NCBI GenBank assembly: GCA_018056145.1
Contig: JAGPGE010000163.1
Span: 1-9,718, forward strand
DNA: 9,718 nucleotides
Direction: 5' to 3'
Source of the DNA: Armatimonadota bacterium
GTDB taxonomy: Bacteria > Armatimonadota > Zipacnadia > Zipacnadales > JABUFB01
Position 1 is the stretch's first letter, and the number at the start of each line of letters is the position of its first letter. The notes under the pieces are model-generated. The model did no database searches. It was not told where the DNA came from and was given only the letters and a program-made list of their open reading frames with translations. This document shows, piece after piece, positions 1 through 6,820 of the stretch. A program made the position numbers and the translations under genes.

Positions 1-2
1 AC

Positions 3-674
3 AACACTGATGCGGCGGTCCCTTTCATCTACCCGCCGCCTCCGGGGTTCTCATACTCCGCGATTACGGATGATACCGGCAGCTTCGTGATGCGCGCTGT
101 CCAAGCGGGCCCGTACTTTGTGACTGTTGCCGTCCCTGGATACATGCCCGGTGAGGCATTCGTCTATGTTGCTCCCGGGCAGACTGCCGTTGCGGACTTC
201 CAGCTCTGGCCGGAGAAGGACCCTGAAGTCGGCAAGATCGTGGGCAAGGTCACCGGGGTGAGCCTGGACGGGACCCGGGCGCCCATCGCCGGAGCGAGTA
301 TCGAAGTCTACATGGATCACCCATGGATCCTCCCGCCGCCTGAACCCATCGAACTGCCGCCGGATGTACGGCCCGACATGCCGGTTGCTTTCGGGGCAGA
401 AGCAATCGGCCCCGGCGGGAGCATCGGCATCATGCCGCCCATCATCGACTGGCGTGTGTTCTCGACCGTGACCGACGAGAATGGCGAGTACTCCCTGGAC
501 GTGCCTGCCGGGCTTAGGGTGGTGTCCGCCTGGGCATGGCCGTATGAATGGGCCGAGCAGCGGGTGGAAGTGCCCGTGAACGGGGTCGTGCGGGCGAACT
601 TCGTCCTCAAGGAACTGGAGATTGAGGAGCCGCCGATCGAGCCGTTCCCAGTGCCTGACAGACCCCGGAGATGA
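3..674 (+). CDS. Partial protein with two carboxypeptidase-regulatory-like (Ig-like) repeats, 5' end missing
   Basis: The reading frame is open from the first complete codon (base 3) to the TGA at 672-674, so the start lies upstream of the window; 223 residues are visible. Two copies of a beta-sandwich unit of the carboxypeptidase regulatory-like type (CarboxypepD_reg, PF13620) can be read. The first ends with TDDTGSF, an AGPYFVTV strand and a VADFQLWPE ending. The second begins at GKIVGKVTG (about residue 77) and contains PIAGASIEV, TDENGEYSLDVPAG and VVRANFVLKE. Both have a proline-rich loop just before the TDD/TDENG turn; in the second it is about 40 residues long and Pro/Gly-rich. The C-terminal tail is also proline-rich. 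Such domains usually occur in exported or surface proteins as spacer or binding modules; any catalytic part would lie upstream. The domain call is fairly firm and the overall function is unknown. Confidence 0.75.
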   Translation, partial: NTDAAVPFIYPPPPGFSYSAITDDTGSFVMRAVQAGPYFVTVAVPGYMPGEAFVYVAPGQTAVADFQLWPEKDPEVGKIVGKVTGVSLDGTRAPIAGASIEVYMDHPWILPPPEPIELPPDVRPDMPVAFGAEAIGPGGSIGIMPPIIDWRVFSTVTDENGEYSLDVPAGLRVVSAWAWPYEWAEQRVEVPVNGVVRANFVLKELEIEEPPIEPFPVPDRPRR

Positions 675-708
675 GCTGGGGTCGTCTCTCGTTTCCGTGA
701 GCTTCGTC

Positions 709-743
709 CCGCGCGGAGCGGCCTTCCCGGGCTCTCCGCGCGG
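709..743. terminator. Perfect 10-bp inverted repeat after the first gene, terminator-like
   Basis: CCGCGCGGAG at 709-718 is matched exactly by CTCCGCGCGG at 734-743 around a 15-nt loop that can form a small inner stem (GCC 721-723 with GGC 730-732). It lies 35 nt after the stop of the first gene and 31 nt before the next start, the expected place for a terminator or attenuator. No T-run follows, so intrinsic termination is not assured. Confidence 0.4.
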
Positions 744-774
744 TTAGCCGATTCCGTACCGCCTGGAGGCCAGC

Positions 775-1644
775 ATGTTCGACCCGAAGATCGCCTGCAT
801 GACCCTGCCCTACTCGGAACTGCCTTTCTCCCGCGCCGTCGAAGGCATCGCCCGCGCCGGGTACAAATACCTGGCGTTCGGGACCACACACGAGGGCGTT
901 GAGACCCCCGGATCGGAGGATGACGACGCGCGAATCAGCGAACTGGGGCGCGTCGTGCGCGATGCCGGACTCGAACCGGTGATGATGTTCCAGCCCCGGG
1001 CCATCGCCCTCACTGCCGAAGGCGGGCAGGACCTGTTCCGCAGGCGCATCGACCAGGCGAAGCTCATGGGAGTGCCGCAGATACTCGTGATCGGCCCGTG
1101 GGAGTACAAGAGCTGGCCGGACGAGAAGCATCCGGCCGATGTCTGGGCGCAGATGACCGACGAGTGGTTCGCGGCGGTGGCGCCTGTTGTGAAATACGCC
1201 GAAGAGATGGACGTGATGCTGGTCGCCAAGCCCCACACGGGCATCACTGCCACCGCAAGCCGCTGCCGGGAAGCCGTGGACCGGGTGGGCTCCACCCACT
1301 TCCGCATCTGCTATGACGGCGGCAATGTCCACTTCTACGAGGGCGTTGACCCGGCCGAGGACATACGCCTGTGCGCGGACATCACCGTGGCTCTTTGCAT
1401 CAAGGATCACTCCGGCTCCCGCGCTAATCCGGTTTTCCCCTACATCGGCGAGGGCGACGTGGACCACGAGTCCATGCTGCGCACACTGTCCGAGCACGGG
1501 TTCAGCGGCCCCTGCCCGGTGGAGCGGTTCGAGGGCCCGAACAAGAAGGCTGAGATGTCGCCTGAACTCATCGACAGCCTGGCCGCGCAGGCGCTCGAGA
1601 CCGTGCAGGCGATGGTGGACCGCATCCGCTCCGGGCAGTCGTGA
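775..1644 (+). CDS. Sugar phosphate isomerase/epimerase-like TIM-barrel protein (AP endonuclease 2 superfamily)
   Basis: This is a 289-residue, probably cytoplasmic protein of the xylose isomerase-like TIM-barrel superfamily (AP_endonuc_2, PF01261), whose members isomerise or epimerise sugars or inositols or act on related compounds. Landmarks in order are: strand-1 region KIACMTLPY; AGYKYLAFG (28-36), the usual 'aGf..iE' position; GVPQILVIGPW (99-109); LVAKPHTG (149-156); RICYDGGNVHFY (177-188), matching the family's YDxGN; CIKDHSG (208-214), matching the H-x-K-D strand; PYIGEGDVD (222-230), the G-G-G-x-V/D loop; and CPVERFEG (247-254), with E250 a likely last metal ligand. K152 sits where many relatives have a metal-binding Glu. 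The ATG at 775 follows GGAGG at 765-769 with 5-nt spacing. The substrate cannot be assigned. Context suggests sugar catabolism, but the gene is not tightly coupled to either neighbour. Confidence 0.85.
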   Translation: MFDPKIACMTLPYSELPFSRAVEGIARAGYKYLAFGTTHEGVETPGSEDDDARISELGRVVRDAGLEPVMMFQPRAIALTAEGGQDLFRRRIDQAKLMGVPQILVIGPWEYKSWPDEKHPADVWAQMTDEWFAAVAPVVKYAEEMDVMLVAKPHTGITATASRCREAVDRVGSTHFRICYDGGNVHFYEGVDPAEDIRLCADITVALCIKDHSGSRANPVFPYIGEGDVDHESMLRTLSEHGFSGPCPVERFEGPNKKAEMSPELIDSLAAQALETVQAMVDRIRSGQS

Positions 1645-1802
1645 GCATTTTCCCTGCGCTTGCCTGATCCACGGACGGGTGCCTGAGCCGACCTCTCGCT
1701 GGGCGACGGCGCCCGTGCTGTCTGCCCCGTCGGAAACCCGTACGCGGCAGGGGTGTCCAATACCCGGAGGCGCGGGAAAAGCCTGGCCGCGACGAGTTAC
1801 TT

Positions 1803-2780
1803 ATGCGTAGTTCGAGCGCAGTGATCACAGCAGCAATCCTGATCGGCACAGTCATTGCCCCGCTGTCCGCTCTTGCAAACCCCGGACGGGTACCCGGCCC
1901 TGCCACCGTTGCCGAGGTCAGCGCCGCCAACTTCCTCGAAGCCCCATCCATTCTCGCACCGGCAAGCGTGTACCCTCTGGGCAAGCAGAGCTACCGCGTG
2001 GTCGCACAGATGCTGGACCGCGCAGTGATGGACGCCACCGGAACGCGGAAATTCCAGGAGGCATGGGGTTCGCTGTCCGGGCAGGGCGAACGGGTGGGGA
2101 TCTTGCTGGACGCCCAGTACCCGCCTGCCTCGCTGGCCCTTCTGGACGCGCTGATCGACCGCCTGGTCCGGGCAGGAGTTCGCCCCGCATCCATCACCGT
2201 GTGGGCCGACAGCGAGACATCCCTCTTCTCAGCGGGGCTACTCGTGCGCAAGGACCCCGACGGCGTGCGCACCATGGGCGCCGAATCCGAGGGCTTCCGG
2301 GGCGGCATCAGCCGGATCGTGCTCGAGGAATGTGATCTGCTCATCAGCCTGGCCCGCCTGCGCGCAGACAGGCAACTGGGCATGTGGGGCGCAACCAGCA
2401 CCCAACTGGCCTGCGTTCCGCGGGCTGACAGGCTCCAGATGATGTCGGCCCCGGAGCAACTGGCGCTGGCGGCATCGCGACCCTCGGTGCGCCTCAAGTT
2501 TCGCCTGCACATTCTGGATGCCCTCCAGCCCAATGTGGAGCCCGGCCCCGCGCACATTCCGCCGTACTGGAACTGCGGCAAGGTCCTGGCATCCACCGAC
2601 TGCGTGGCGCTGGACATGGCGGGGCTGAACATCCTGACCGGGAAGATGATCGAGGAACAGCGGGAAACTTCATCGCTGGAAACCGCGCGCCAGTACCTCC
2701 AGGCAGCCTGCGCGGTCCATCGCCTCGGGCAGGCCGACCCGGCGCAGATCACGGTGCAGTCGCACGCCCTCGGCGAATAA
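1803..2780 (+). CDS. Exported DUF362-like protein
   Basis: The product is 325 residues. The N-terminus reads as a Sec-type signal peptide: a short n-region, hydrophobic AVITAAILIGTVIAPLSA, and a likely cleavage after ALA at residue 25. The mature part resembles DUF362 (PF04015): VGILLDAQYPP (98-108) at the 'vgIK.N' position, an ALLDALIDRLVRAGV helix (112-126) followed by ITVWADSE, EECDLLISLARLR (175-187) at the usual 'aDviinlp.lK' position, HILDALQPN (236-244), and the most diagnostic stretch, VLASTDCVALDMAGLNIL (261-278), equivalent to 'laStDpVAvDavaa..lG'. The typical lysine/KNxxG segment is not obvious, so this is a diverged member, and no CxxC ferredoxin-like motif is present. DUF362 biochemistry is poorly defined. 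The 158-nt upstream gap has no convincing promoter; it holds a small GGGCG/CGCCC hairpin at 1701-1714. The SD is weak (GACGAG about 6-11 nt upstream). Convergent with the UroD-like gene 42 nt downstream. Confidence 0.7.
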   Translation: MRSSSAVITAAILIGTVIAPLSALANPGRVPGPATVAEVSAANFLEAPSILAPASVYPLGKQSYRVVAQMLDRAVMDATGTRKFQEAWGSLSGQGERVGILLDAQYPPASLALLDALIDRLVRAGVRPASITVWADSETSLFSAGLLVRKDPDGVRTMGAESEGFRGGISRIVLEECDLLISLARLRADRQLGMWGATSTQLACVPRADRLQMMSAPEQLALAASRPSVRLKFRLHILDALQPNVEPGPAHIPPYWNCGKVLASTDCVALDMAGLNILTGKMIEEQRETSSLETARQYLQAACAVHRLGQADPAQITVQSHALGE

Positions 2781-2822
2781 CCCTCACGCTGGACCGACTG
2801 TGCGTACCGTCCCGCGGCACGC

Positions 2823-3899
2823 TTATCCCCTCAGCCCCTCCAGCAGGTGCTCGAAGGCCCACAGGGGCACGTCCGGCGGCGTTGAGTGGTCCACCATGGG
2901 GAAGTAGCCGCCCAGTTCCAGCAGGCGCTTCGCCTTCTCCACCTCTGCGTCGATAGCGTCTTTCCCCCGCGCCAAAGCCCGCTTGTCGATGCCCCCGGCG
3001 AGCACGATGTCCCGCCCGTACTCACGCTTCAGAGCCAGCGGATCGGTTCCCGCGGCGATCTCCAGCGGCGAGAAGCCGTTGATGCCGACCTCCATCCAGA
3101 GCGGAATCAGCTCATCGATGCAGCCGTCGCTGTCCACGAAGATGGTGCGGACCCCGTTGGCCCGGATGGCACTGGTGATGCTGCGGTAATGGGGCTGGAT
3201 GAACTCGCGGAACATCCGCGGGGAGATGAAGCTGCGGCCCTTGTAGGCGATATCCTCGCCGAAAGAGGCGAAGTCGAACTGCGCGCGTTCCAGAAACGGC
3301 TTGATGAGCGCCAGGAAGAAGCCCTCAAGATACTCCATCATTTCGTGGACGAACTCGGGCTGCTCGCACAAGAGGATGCAGAGGTGTTCGGTGCCCACCC
3401 AGCGCTGCAGCGTGTGTCCGAAGAAGCTGCCGGGCGCAAGACCCAGGGGTTCCTCCCGCTCTGCCCACTTGCGCTCGAACTCGTCCCAGTCTTTCGGGTA
3501 TCGGGCCGGCGTGTTCGGGTCCAAGCGCTCGCGAAATGTCAGCCAGTCGTCGCGGGTCTTGATGGGGTATTCAAGCCACTGGGGCATCTTTGACGCGGTG
3601 TCCCGCTTGAACACCCGCAGTACTGCCCCCAGGCGGTCGCGCACCACCCTGGTCTCCGCGTCCTCCGACAGGACTTCCTCATCGAATGCGGGCATCGGAC
3701 TGTAAGGCGCGCCGCCGGTGAAGCAGACGCGGTCCAGCCCGAAGCGCTCAGCCAGATCAGCACCCTCCTGTAGTCCTTCTCCGTGCCAGCGCTCCAGGGT
3801 CTCTTCCATGAACCACCCAACATTGAGGTTCAGGGCAAGGTAAAGGTGATTGGTGAGTGTACCGTCCGCGACGCCGAGAAAGCGCTCTCGTGGGGTCAT
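2823..3899 (-). CDS. Uroporphyrinogen decarboxylase (URO-D) superfamily protein, MtaA-like type
   Basis: The product is 358 residues. The N-terminal MTPRERFLGV is the classic opening of COG0407 UroD-like proteins. It is followed by DRLGAVLRVFKRDTASKMPQ (89-108), YPIKTRDDW (111-119), FGEDIAYKG (213-221), ISPRMFREFIQPHY (225-238), FVDSDGCIDELIP (254-266), GINGFSPLEIAAGTDP (272-287), VLAGGIDKRALARG (299-312) and YFPMVDHSTPPDVP (332-345). The order matches the UroD/MtaA TIM barrel. Known relatives include true haem-pathway UroD and corrinoid or CoM methyltransferases, but neither set of catalytic residues is visible: the H-x-C zinc ligands of MtaA are replaced by V-D-S-D-G at 255-259. No corrinoid-binding protein gene is in the window. 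Role unknown; a C1 or sugar-linked reaction is plausible from context only. The start at 3899 is supported by conserved MTPRER and a purine stretch AAAGGA about 11 nt upstream. Divergent from the fucosidase gene. Confidence 0.85.
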   Translation of the reverse strand: MTPRERFLGVADGTLTNHLYLALNLNVGWFMEETLERWHGEGLQEGADLAERFGLDRVCFTGGAPYSPMPAFDEEVLSEDAETRVVRDRLGAVLRVFKRDTASKMPQWLEYPIKTRDDWLTFRERLDPNTPARYPKDWDEFERKWAEREEPLGLAPGSFFGHTLQRWVGTEHLCILLCEQPEFVHEMMEYLEGFFLALIKPFLERAQFDFASFGEDIAYKGRSFISPRMFREFIQPHYRSITSAIRANGVRTIFVDSDGCIDELIPLWMEVGINGFSPLEIAAGTDPLALKREYGRDIVLAGGIDKRALARGKDAIDAEVEKAKRLLELGGYFPMVDHSTPPDVPLWAFEHLLEGLRG

Positions 3900-3960
3900 G
3901 GGGCGGTCCAGTCCTTTCGCTGCGATGGGTTGGGCAGCGGCGGTCCAGGGCTAAGCGTGG

Positions 3961-3980
3961 GGCGGGCGTCCTCGCCCGCC
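3961..3980. repeat. Perfect 8-bp GC hairpin in the divergent spacer
   Basis: GGCGGGCG (3961-3968) and CGCCCGCC (3973-3980) form a perfect stem with a TCCT loop. It lies midway between the divergent UroD-like and fucosidase starts, and its right arm covers the -35 region of the candidate fucosidase promoter. It could be an operator palindrome or a dispersed REP-like element; only one copy is in this window. Confidence 0.5.
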
Positions 3981-3992
3981 GGCCCTTCATTC

Positions 3993-4001
3993 TGCTACAA
4001 T
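3993..4001 (+). promoter_or_regulatory. Candidate extended -10 promoter for the fucosidase gene
   Basis: TGCTACAAT matches the extended -10 pattern TGnTAnAAT. It starts 39 nt before the ATG at 4032, in a short AT-richer stretch that stands out from the GC-rich background. No -35 box is recognisable (the -35 region is inside the GC hairpin), which fits an extended -10 promoter. The match is by eye only. Confidence 0.45.
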
Positions 4002-4021
4002 ACACCAAACTCATACGACCC

Positions 4022-4027
4022 GGGAGG
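4022..4027 (+). promoter_or_regulatory. Ribosome binding site deciding the fucosidase start
   Basis: GGGAGG, 4 nt before the ATG at 4032. The frame is open further upstream to 3783, but that extension overlaps the divergent gene and has no family similarity. The RBS and the start of homology (MSFSFGDSRDWF) both fix the start at 4032. Confidence 0.75.
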
Positions 4028-4031
4028 CATC

Positions 4032-5267
4032 ATGTCTTTCAGCTTCGGCGACTCACGCGACTGGTTCTTCACGCACCGTTTCGGATTGTTCGTCCACTGG
4101 GGCCTGTACGCTCTGGGCGAATGGCACGAGCAGGATCAGTTCCGCCGACGCATCCCGCGTGATCAATACGCCGCGCAGGTTCACCAGTTCAACCCACGGC
4201 GCTTCGACCCCGACGTGTGGCTGGACATGGCCGAAGCCGCCGGAATGAGCTACCTGTGCTTCACGACGAAGCATGTGGACGGCTTCTGCCTGTGGGACAG
4301 TGACGAGACGCAGTACAAGGTGACCCGCACGCCCTACGGTCGAGATGTGCTGGCGATGCTGGCCGATGCCTGCCACCGGCGCGACTTCCCGCTCTGCCTG
4401 TACTACTCGGTTGCCGACATGCACCATCCGAACTACCCCAACGCGGGGCGCTCCTACGAGCTTCCTGCCCCCGACCCGGGCGACGAACCCGACCTCGGCA
4501 AGTACCTTGCGTATGTCGAAGCCCAGGTGCGCGAACTGTGTACTCGCTATGGTGAGATTCACGGGTTCTGGTGGGACGCCAATGTCATCGAGCACCGCGA
4601 CCCGCGGTTCAATGCGCTGATCCGGGAGCTTCAGCCGTCCGCGGTCATCAACGGCCGCGGGTTCGGCGAGGGCGACTTCGACACGCCCGAACGCGAGTAT
4701 GAGCGCTCGGTGGACGAGGTGCTCGCCTTCGACCGGCCCACCGAAGCGTGCCAGTCGGTGGGGATGGAGAGCTGGGGATACCGCGCGGATGAGGACTACT
4801 ACACGGTCGCCCACCTGGTCCGCAGCATGGACAAGGTACTGGCGAAGGGAGGCAACTACCTGCTCAATCTCGGCCCGCGCGGGGACGGTACATTCCCGGA
4901 AGAGGCGCTCCGCGTGCTGGATCTGGTGGGCCGTTGGTACACGGCAGTGCGGGAGTGCTTCGAAGGCGCCGAACCCGCGCCGGAGGTGACAGACAACCGG
5001 ACCGTGCTCATCACGCGGCGTGGGAACACGCTCTATGTCCACCTGTACCAGCCTGCAGCGGGCACGGCGCTGTACCTTCCGCCGATCACGGTGCTTCCGC
5101 AAAGCGCTGTTCTGCTGAACACCGGCGCGAGCGTGGAGACGAGCATCGAACTGACACCCGCGCGTTACGCCGACGGCCCATGCCTGCGCCTGCGCAATCT
5201 GCCGCTGGACGAGATGCCGGGCACAGTGCCGGTGATCCGGCTGGAGTTCGCGAACCTGGAGGGCTGA
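4032..5267 (+). CDS. Alpha-L-fucosidase-like glycoside hydrolase, family GH29
   Basis: The product is 411 residues with no signal peptide, so probably cytoplasmic. GH29 enzymes release alpha-linked L-fucose by a retaining mechanism. Family landmarks in order: RFGLFVHWGLYALGEWHEQ (16-34); FNPRRFDPDVWLDMAEAAG (53-71); FTTKHVDGFCLWDS (77-90), normally AKHHDGF, here with V82 for the second His; RTPYGRDVL (99-107); LYYSVADMHHPNYPN (123-137); GFWWDANV (178-185), with D182 the likely nucleophile by analogy with the W-x-D segment; NGRGFGEGDFDTPE (207-220); EACQSVGMESWGY (238-250); and KGGNYLLNLGPRGDGTFPEEAL, the family's hallmark 'kGGnlLLNigP..dG.i'. A short C-terminal beta-sandwich-like part follows. 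Acid/base candidates are E220 and E238, which cannot be resolved by eye. Fold and family are firm. The exact substrate is not, given the altered His and the short length; other deoxy-sugars are possible. Possibly regulated by the upstream palindrome. Confidence 0.88.
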   Translation: MSFSFGDSRDWFFTHRFGLFVHWGLYALGEWHEQDQFRRRIPRDQYAAQVHQFNPRRFDPDVWLDMAEAAGMSYLCFTTKHVDGFCLWDSDETQYKVTRTPYGRDVLAMLADACHRRDFPLCLYYSVADMHHPNYPNAGRSYELPAPDPGDEPDLGKYLAYVEAQVRELCTRYGEIHGFWWDANVIEHRDPRFNALIRELQPSAVINGRGFGEGDFDTPEREYERSVDEVLAFDRPTEACQSVGMESWGYRADEDYYTVAHLVRSMDKVLAKGGNYLLNLGPRGDGTFPEEALRVLDLVGRWYTAVRECFEGAEPAPEVTDNRTVLITRRGNTLYVHLYQPAAGTALYLPPITVLPQSAVLLNTGASVETSIELTPARYADGPCLRLRNLPLDEMPGTVPVIRLEFANLEG

Positions 5268-5275
5268 AGGCAAGA

Positions 5276-5336
5276 GAAACGGGTACAGGCACCGGGTTCG
5301 GGGACGACTCGAACCCGGATGCCAGTCCCCTGTTTC
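5276..5336. terminator. Long imperfect hairpin between convergent genes, candidate bidirectional terminator
   Basis: The core is a perfect 9-bp stem, CCGGGTTCG (5292-5300) with CGAACCCGG (5310-5318). It is extended outward by GGCA/TGCC (5288-5291 with 5320-5323, one bulged A), GGG/CCC (5281-5283 with 5328-5330) and GAAAC/GTTTC (5276-5280 with 5332-5336). It lies 8 nt after the fucosidase stop and 22 nt beyond the stop of the convergent ceramidase-like gene, so it can serve both strands. T-runs are short. Confidence 0.6.
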
Positions 5337-5358
5337 CGGATAGTGAATTTGCCCGCCC

Positions 5359-6813
5359 TCAATCCCCCTCGAACATCTCCTCGATGATGGAGACCGCCTC
5401 GTCCACGATCACCTGGCCCCCGGCAGGAGAGACCTTGCAGCTTGCGGGCACTGCTCCATAGCTCAAGCCGCTGGCGGCGCGTTCGGTGGCGAGGTAACTG
5501 CCGCCGCCGGCCAGTTGCACCACGAACGTCTGCACCGCCGCCGAACGTCCCTTGATACGATCGCCGAAGTCCAGGTAGTACTCGAAGGGCGAGGTCACGA
5601 AAGCCACATCGCCCAAGCGGAGCACATTCATCTGGATGGGCACGAAGGGCAACGGGTTCTCGTATCGGTCCACGGCCCGCTTGCACCAGCCGATACGCGA
5701 GCGCAGCGATGTGTACGTACTGTCCAGGCGGTCGCCGCACTCGAGACCCTCCAGCTTCGCAGCCAGTTCGTCCATCTCCGCCCGGGCCGCCTCGTACTCC
5801 TTCTCAGTCACATCCCAGTGGGGCAGTTCCAAGTCCCGGTACTCGTGCTTCAGGACCGCCTCGTCGCGCAGGTCCTTACGCACCGCGGGCTCGGCGTCAT
5901 CCACGGCGTAGGCAATGCGCTTGGCGATATCCAGCCGCAGGGCGTCATTGAGCGGCCTGCCCCGGCCCTCGCCGTACTTGAGCGCCAGCATGCGCTGCTC
6001 GGCCCGGGTGTTGACCAGGCGGTGGGGCGACTGGTCCCCCGCCGCGGAACACTGGGGCAGCACGAAAAGGCCCTCACCGTAGCGCTTGCGCAGTTCCACC
6101 CGCACATCATGCCAGAAGTCGGCGGACACGAAATCCTGCCCGCTCTCGCTGGCCTGCGACGGTGAGGCGACGTTCACGAGCACCCCGGTGAGGTTCTGCT
6201 CCGGGTCGTAGGTGAAGAGCAGATAGACGCCATGGTCCACGTGGCCTTCGATGTGGGAGAAGTCGGCAGCGGCGGTGCTCCCGTACATCAGTGCGTGGTC
6301 GTCGAAGTAGCGCACACGCCGGTTTTCACCCACCACTGCGTACGAGTATCCCCAGCCCACCAGGCCTTCGGCCCGGTTATCCCAGGCCTCGCACACGGCA
6401 TCGACGAGCCCATTGACCACCAGGTCCGTGTACTCCGACGTCGGCATGTAGTCGGGGTACTTCGCCACGATGTCGTCCAGGTATTCCGTGTCCTTCTGCA
6501 GGCCGACGGCCCCACCGGCGAAAGGCGCGGTGTGGGTATGGGTGGCACTGGCGATGAGCTTGCGGGGATCGAGCCCGGGCAGTCTATCCGCGACCTTCTC
6601 CCGGCTGACCGCCAGCAACTCGTCATCCACGGCACAGGTGTCAATGGAGACGATGATAGCCTGCTCACCGCCGCTCTCGATGGCCAGCGCGGTGAGGGTC
6701 AGAGGATCCTGCACCCGCGCGGCGATGCGCAGGTTGAAAAGGCCCCGCAGAGACACGGGGCGGTCCGGCGTGATGTCACGACTTGCCCAGCCGATCCTGA
6801 TCTTGTCGCTCAT
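5359..6813 (-). CDS. Neutral/alkaline ceramidase-superfamily hydrolase (N-terminal domain only), cytoplasmic
   Basis: The product is 484 residues and matches the N-terminal catalytic domain of neutral/alkaline non-lysosomal ceramidases (PF04734), zinc amidases that split ceramide into sphingosine and fatty acid. Matches: IGWASRDITPDRPVSLRG (7-24), the 'vGfa..DITPp' opening; ARVQDPLTLTALAIE (32-46); VSIDTC; SATHTHTAP (89-97), with H92/H94 at the zinc site; VDHGVYLLFTYD (192-203); FVSADFWHDVR (228-238); QCSAAGDQSP (254-263), where ceramidases have their nucleophile serine loop; SPFEYYLDFG (408-417), with E411; and SYLATERA (439-446), with Y440. The second zinc His is not found: the strand reads VNVASPSQ (213-220). 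There is no signal peptide and no C-terminal Ig-like domain, unlike secreted ceramidases. Many such shortened homologues exist in environmental bacteria with unknown substrates, so a different amide or ester substrate is likely. Start chosen at 6813 from the AGGAGAGG site. Last gene of the minus-strand cluster. Confidence 0.8.
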   Translation of the reverse strand: MSDKIRIGWASRDITPDRPVSLRGLFNLRIAARVQDPLTLTALAIESGGEQAIIVSIDTCAVDDELLAVSREKVADRLPGLDPRKLIASATHTHTAPFAGGAVGLQKDTEYLDDIVAKYPDYMPTSEYTDLVVNGLVDAVCEAWDNRAEGLVGWGYSYAVVGENRRVRYFDDHALMYGSTAAADFSHIEGHVDHGVYLLFTYDPEQNLTGVLVNVASPSQASESGQDFVSADFWHDVRVELRKRYGEGLFVLPQCSAAGDQSPHRLVNTRAEQRMLALKYGEGRGRPLNDALRLDIAKRIAYAVDDAEPAVRKDLRDEAVLKHEYRDLELPHWDVTEKEYEAARAEMDELAAKLEGLECGDRLDSTYTSLRSRIGWCKRAVDRYENPLPFVPIQMNVLRLGDVAFVTSPFEYYLDFGDRIKGRSAAVQTFVVQLAGGGSYLATERAASGLSYGAVPASCKVSPAGGQVIVDEAVSIIEEMFEGD

Positions 6814-6820
6814 GGTGTAA

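Noticed and set aside
607..1497. A 296-codon minus-strand open frame opposite the TIM-barrel gene
   Set aside because: It is a shadow of the plus-strand gene, which has a clear RBS and conserved motifs; the minus frame has neither.
1645..1802. Possible riboswitch upstream of the DUF362-like gene
   Set aside because: The gap contains CGGAAACCC and a few short stems, but no recognisable cyclic-di-GMP, cobalamin or SAM core; similarity was superficial.
3783..4031. N-terminal extension of the fucosidase frame
   Set aside because: The extra 83 residues overlap the divergent gene's 5' end and do not look like GH29 or a signal peptide; the RBS is at 4022-4027.
4053..5273. A 406-codon open frame on the minus strand opposite the fucosidase gene
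   Set aside because: It is antisense to a well-supported GH29 gene, shows no family motifs and has the Val/Arg/His-rich composition expected from the complement of GC-rich codons.
5292..5323. tRNA-like T-arm sequence (GGTTCGAGTC on the minus strand)
   Set aside because: No 7-bp acceptor stem, anticodon arm or proper 5-bp T stem can be formed; the bases belong to the long hairpin.
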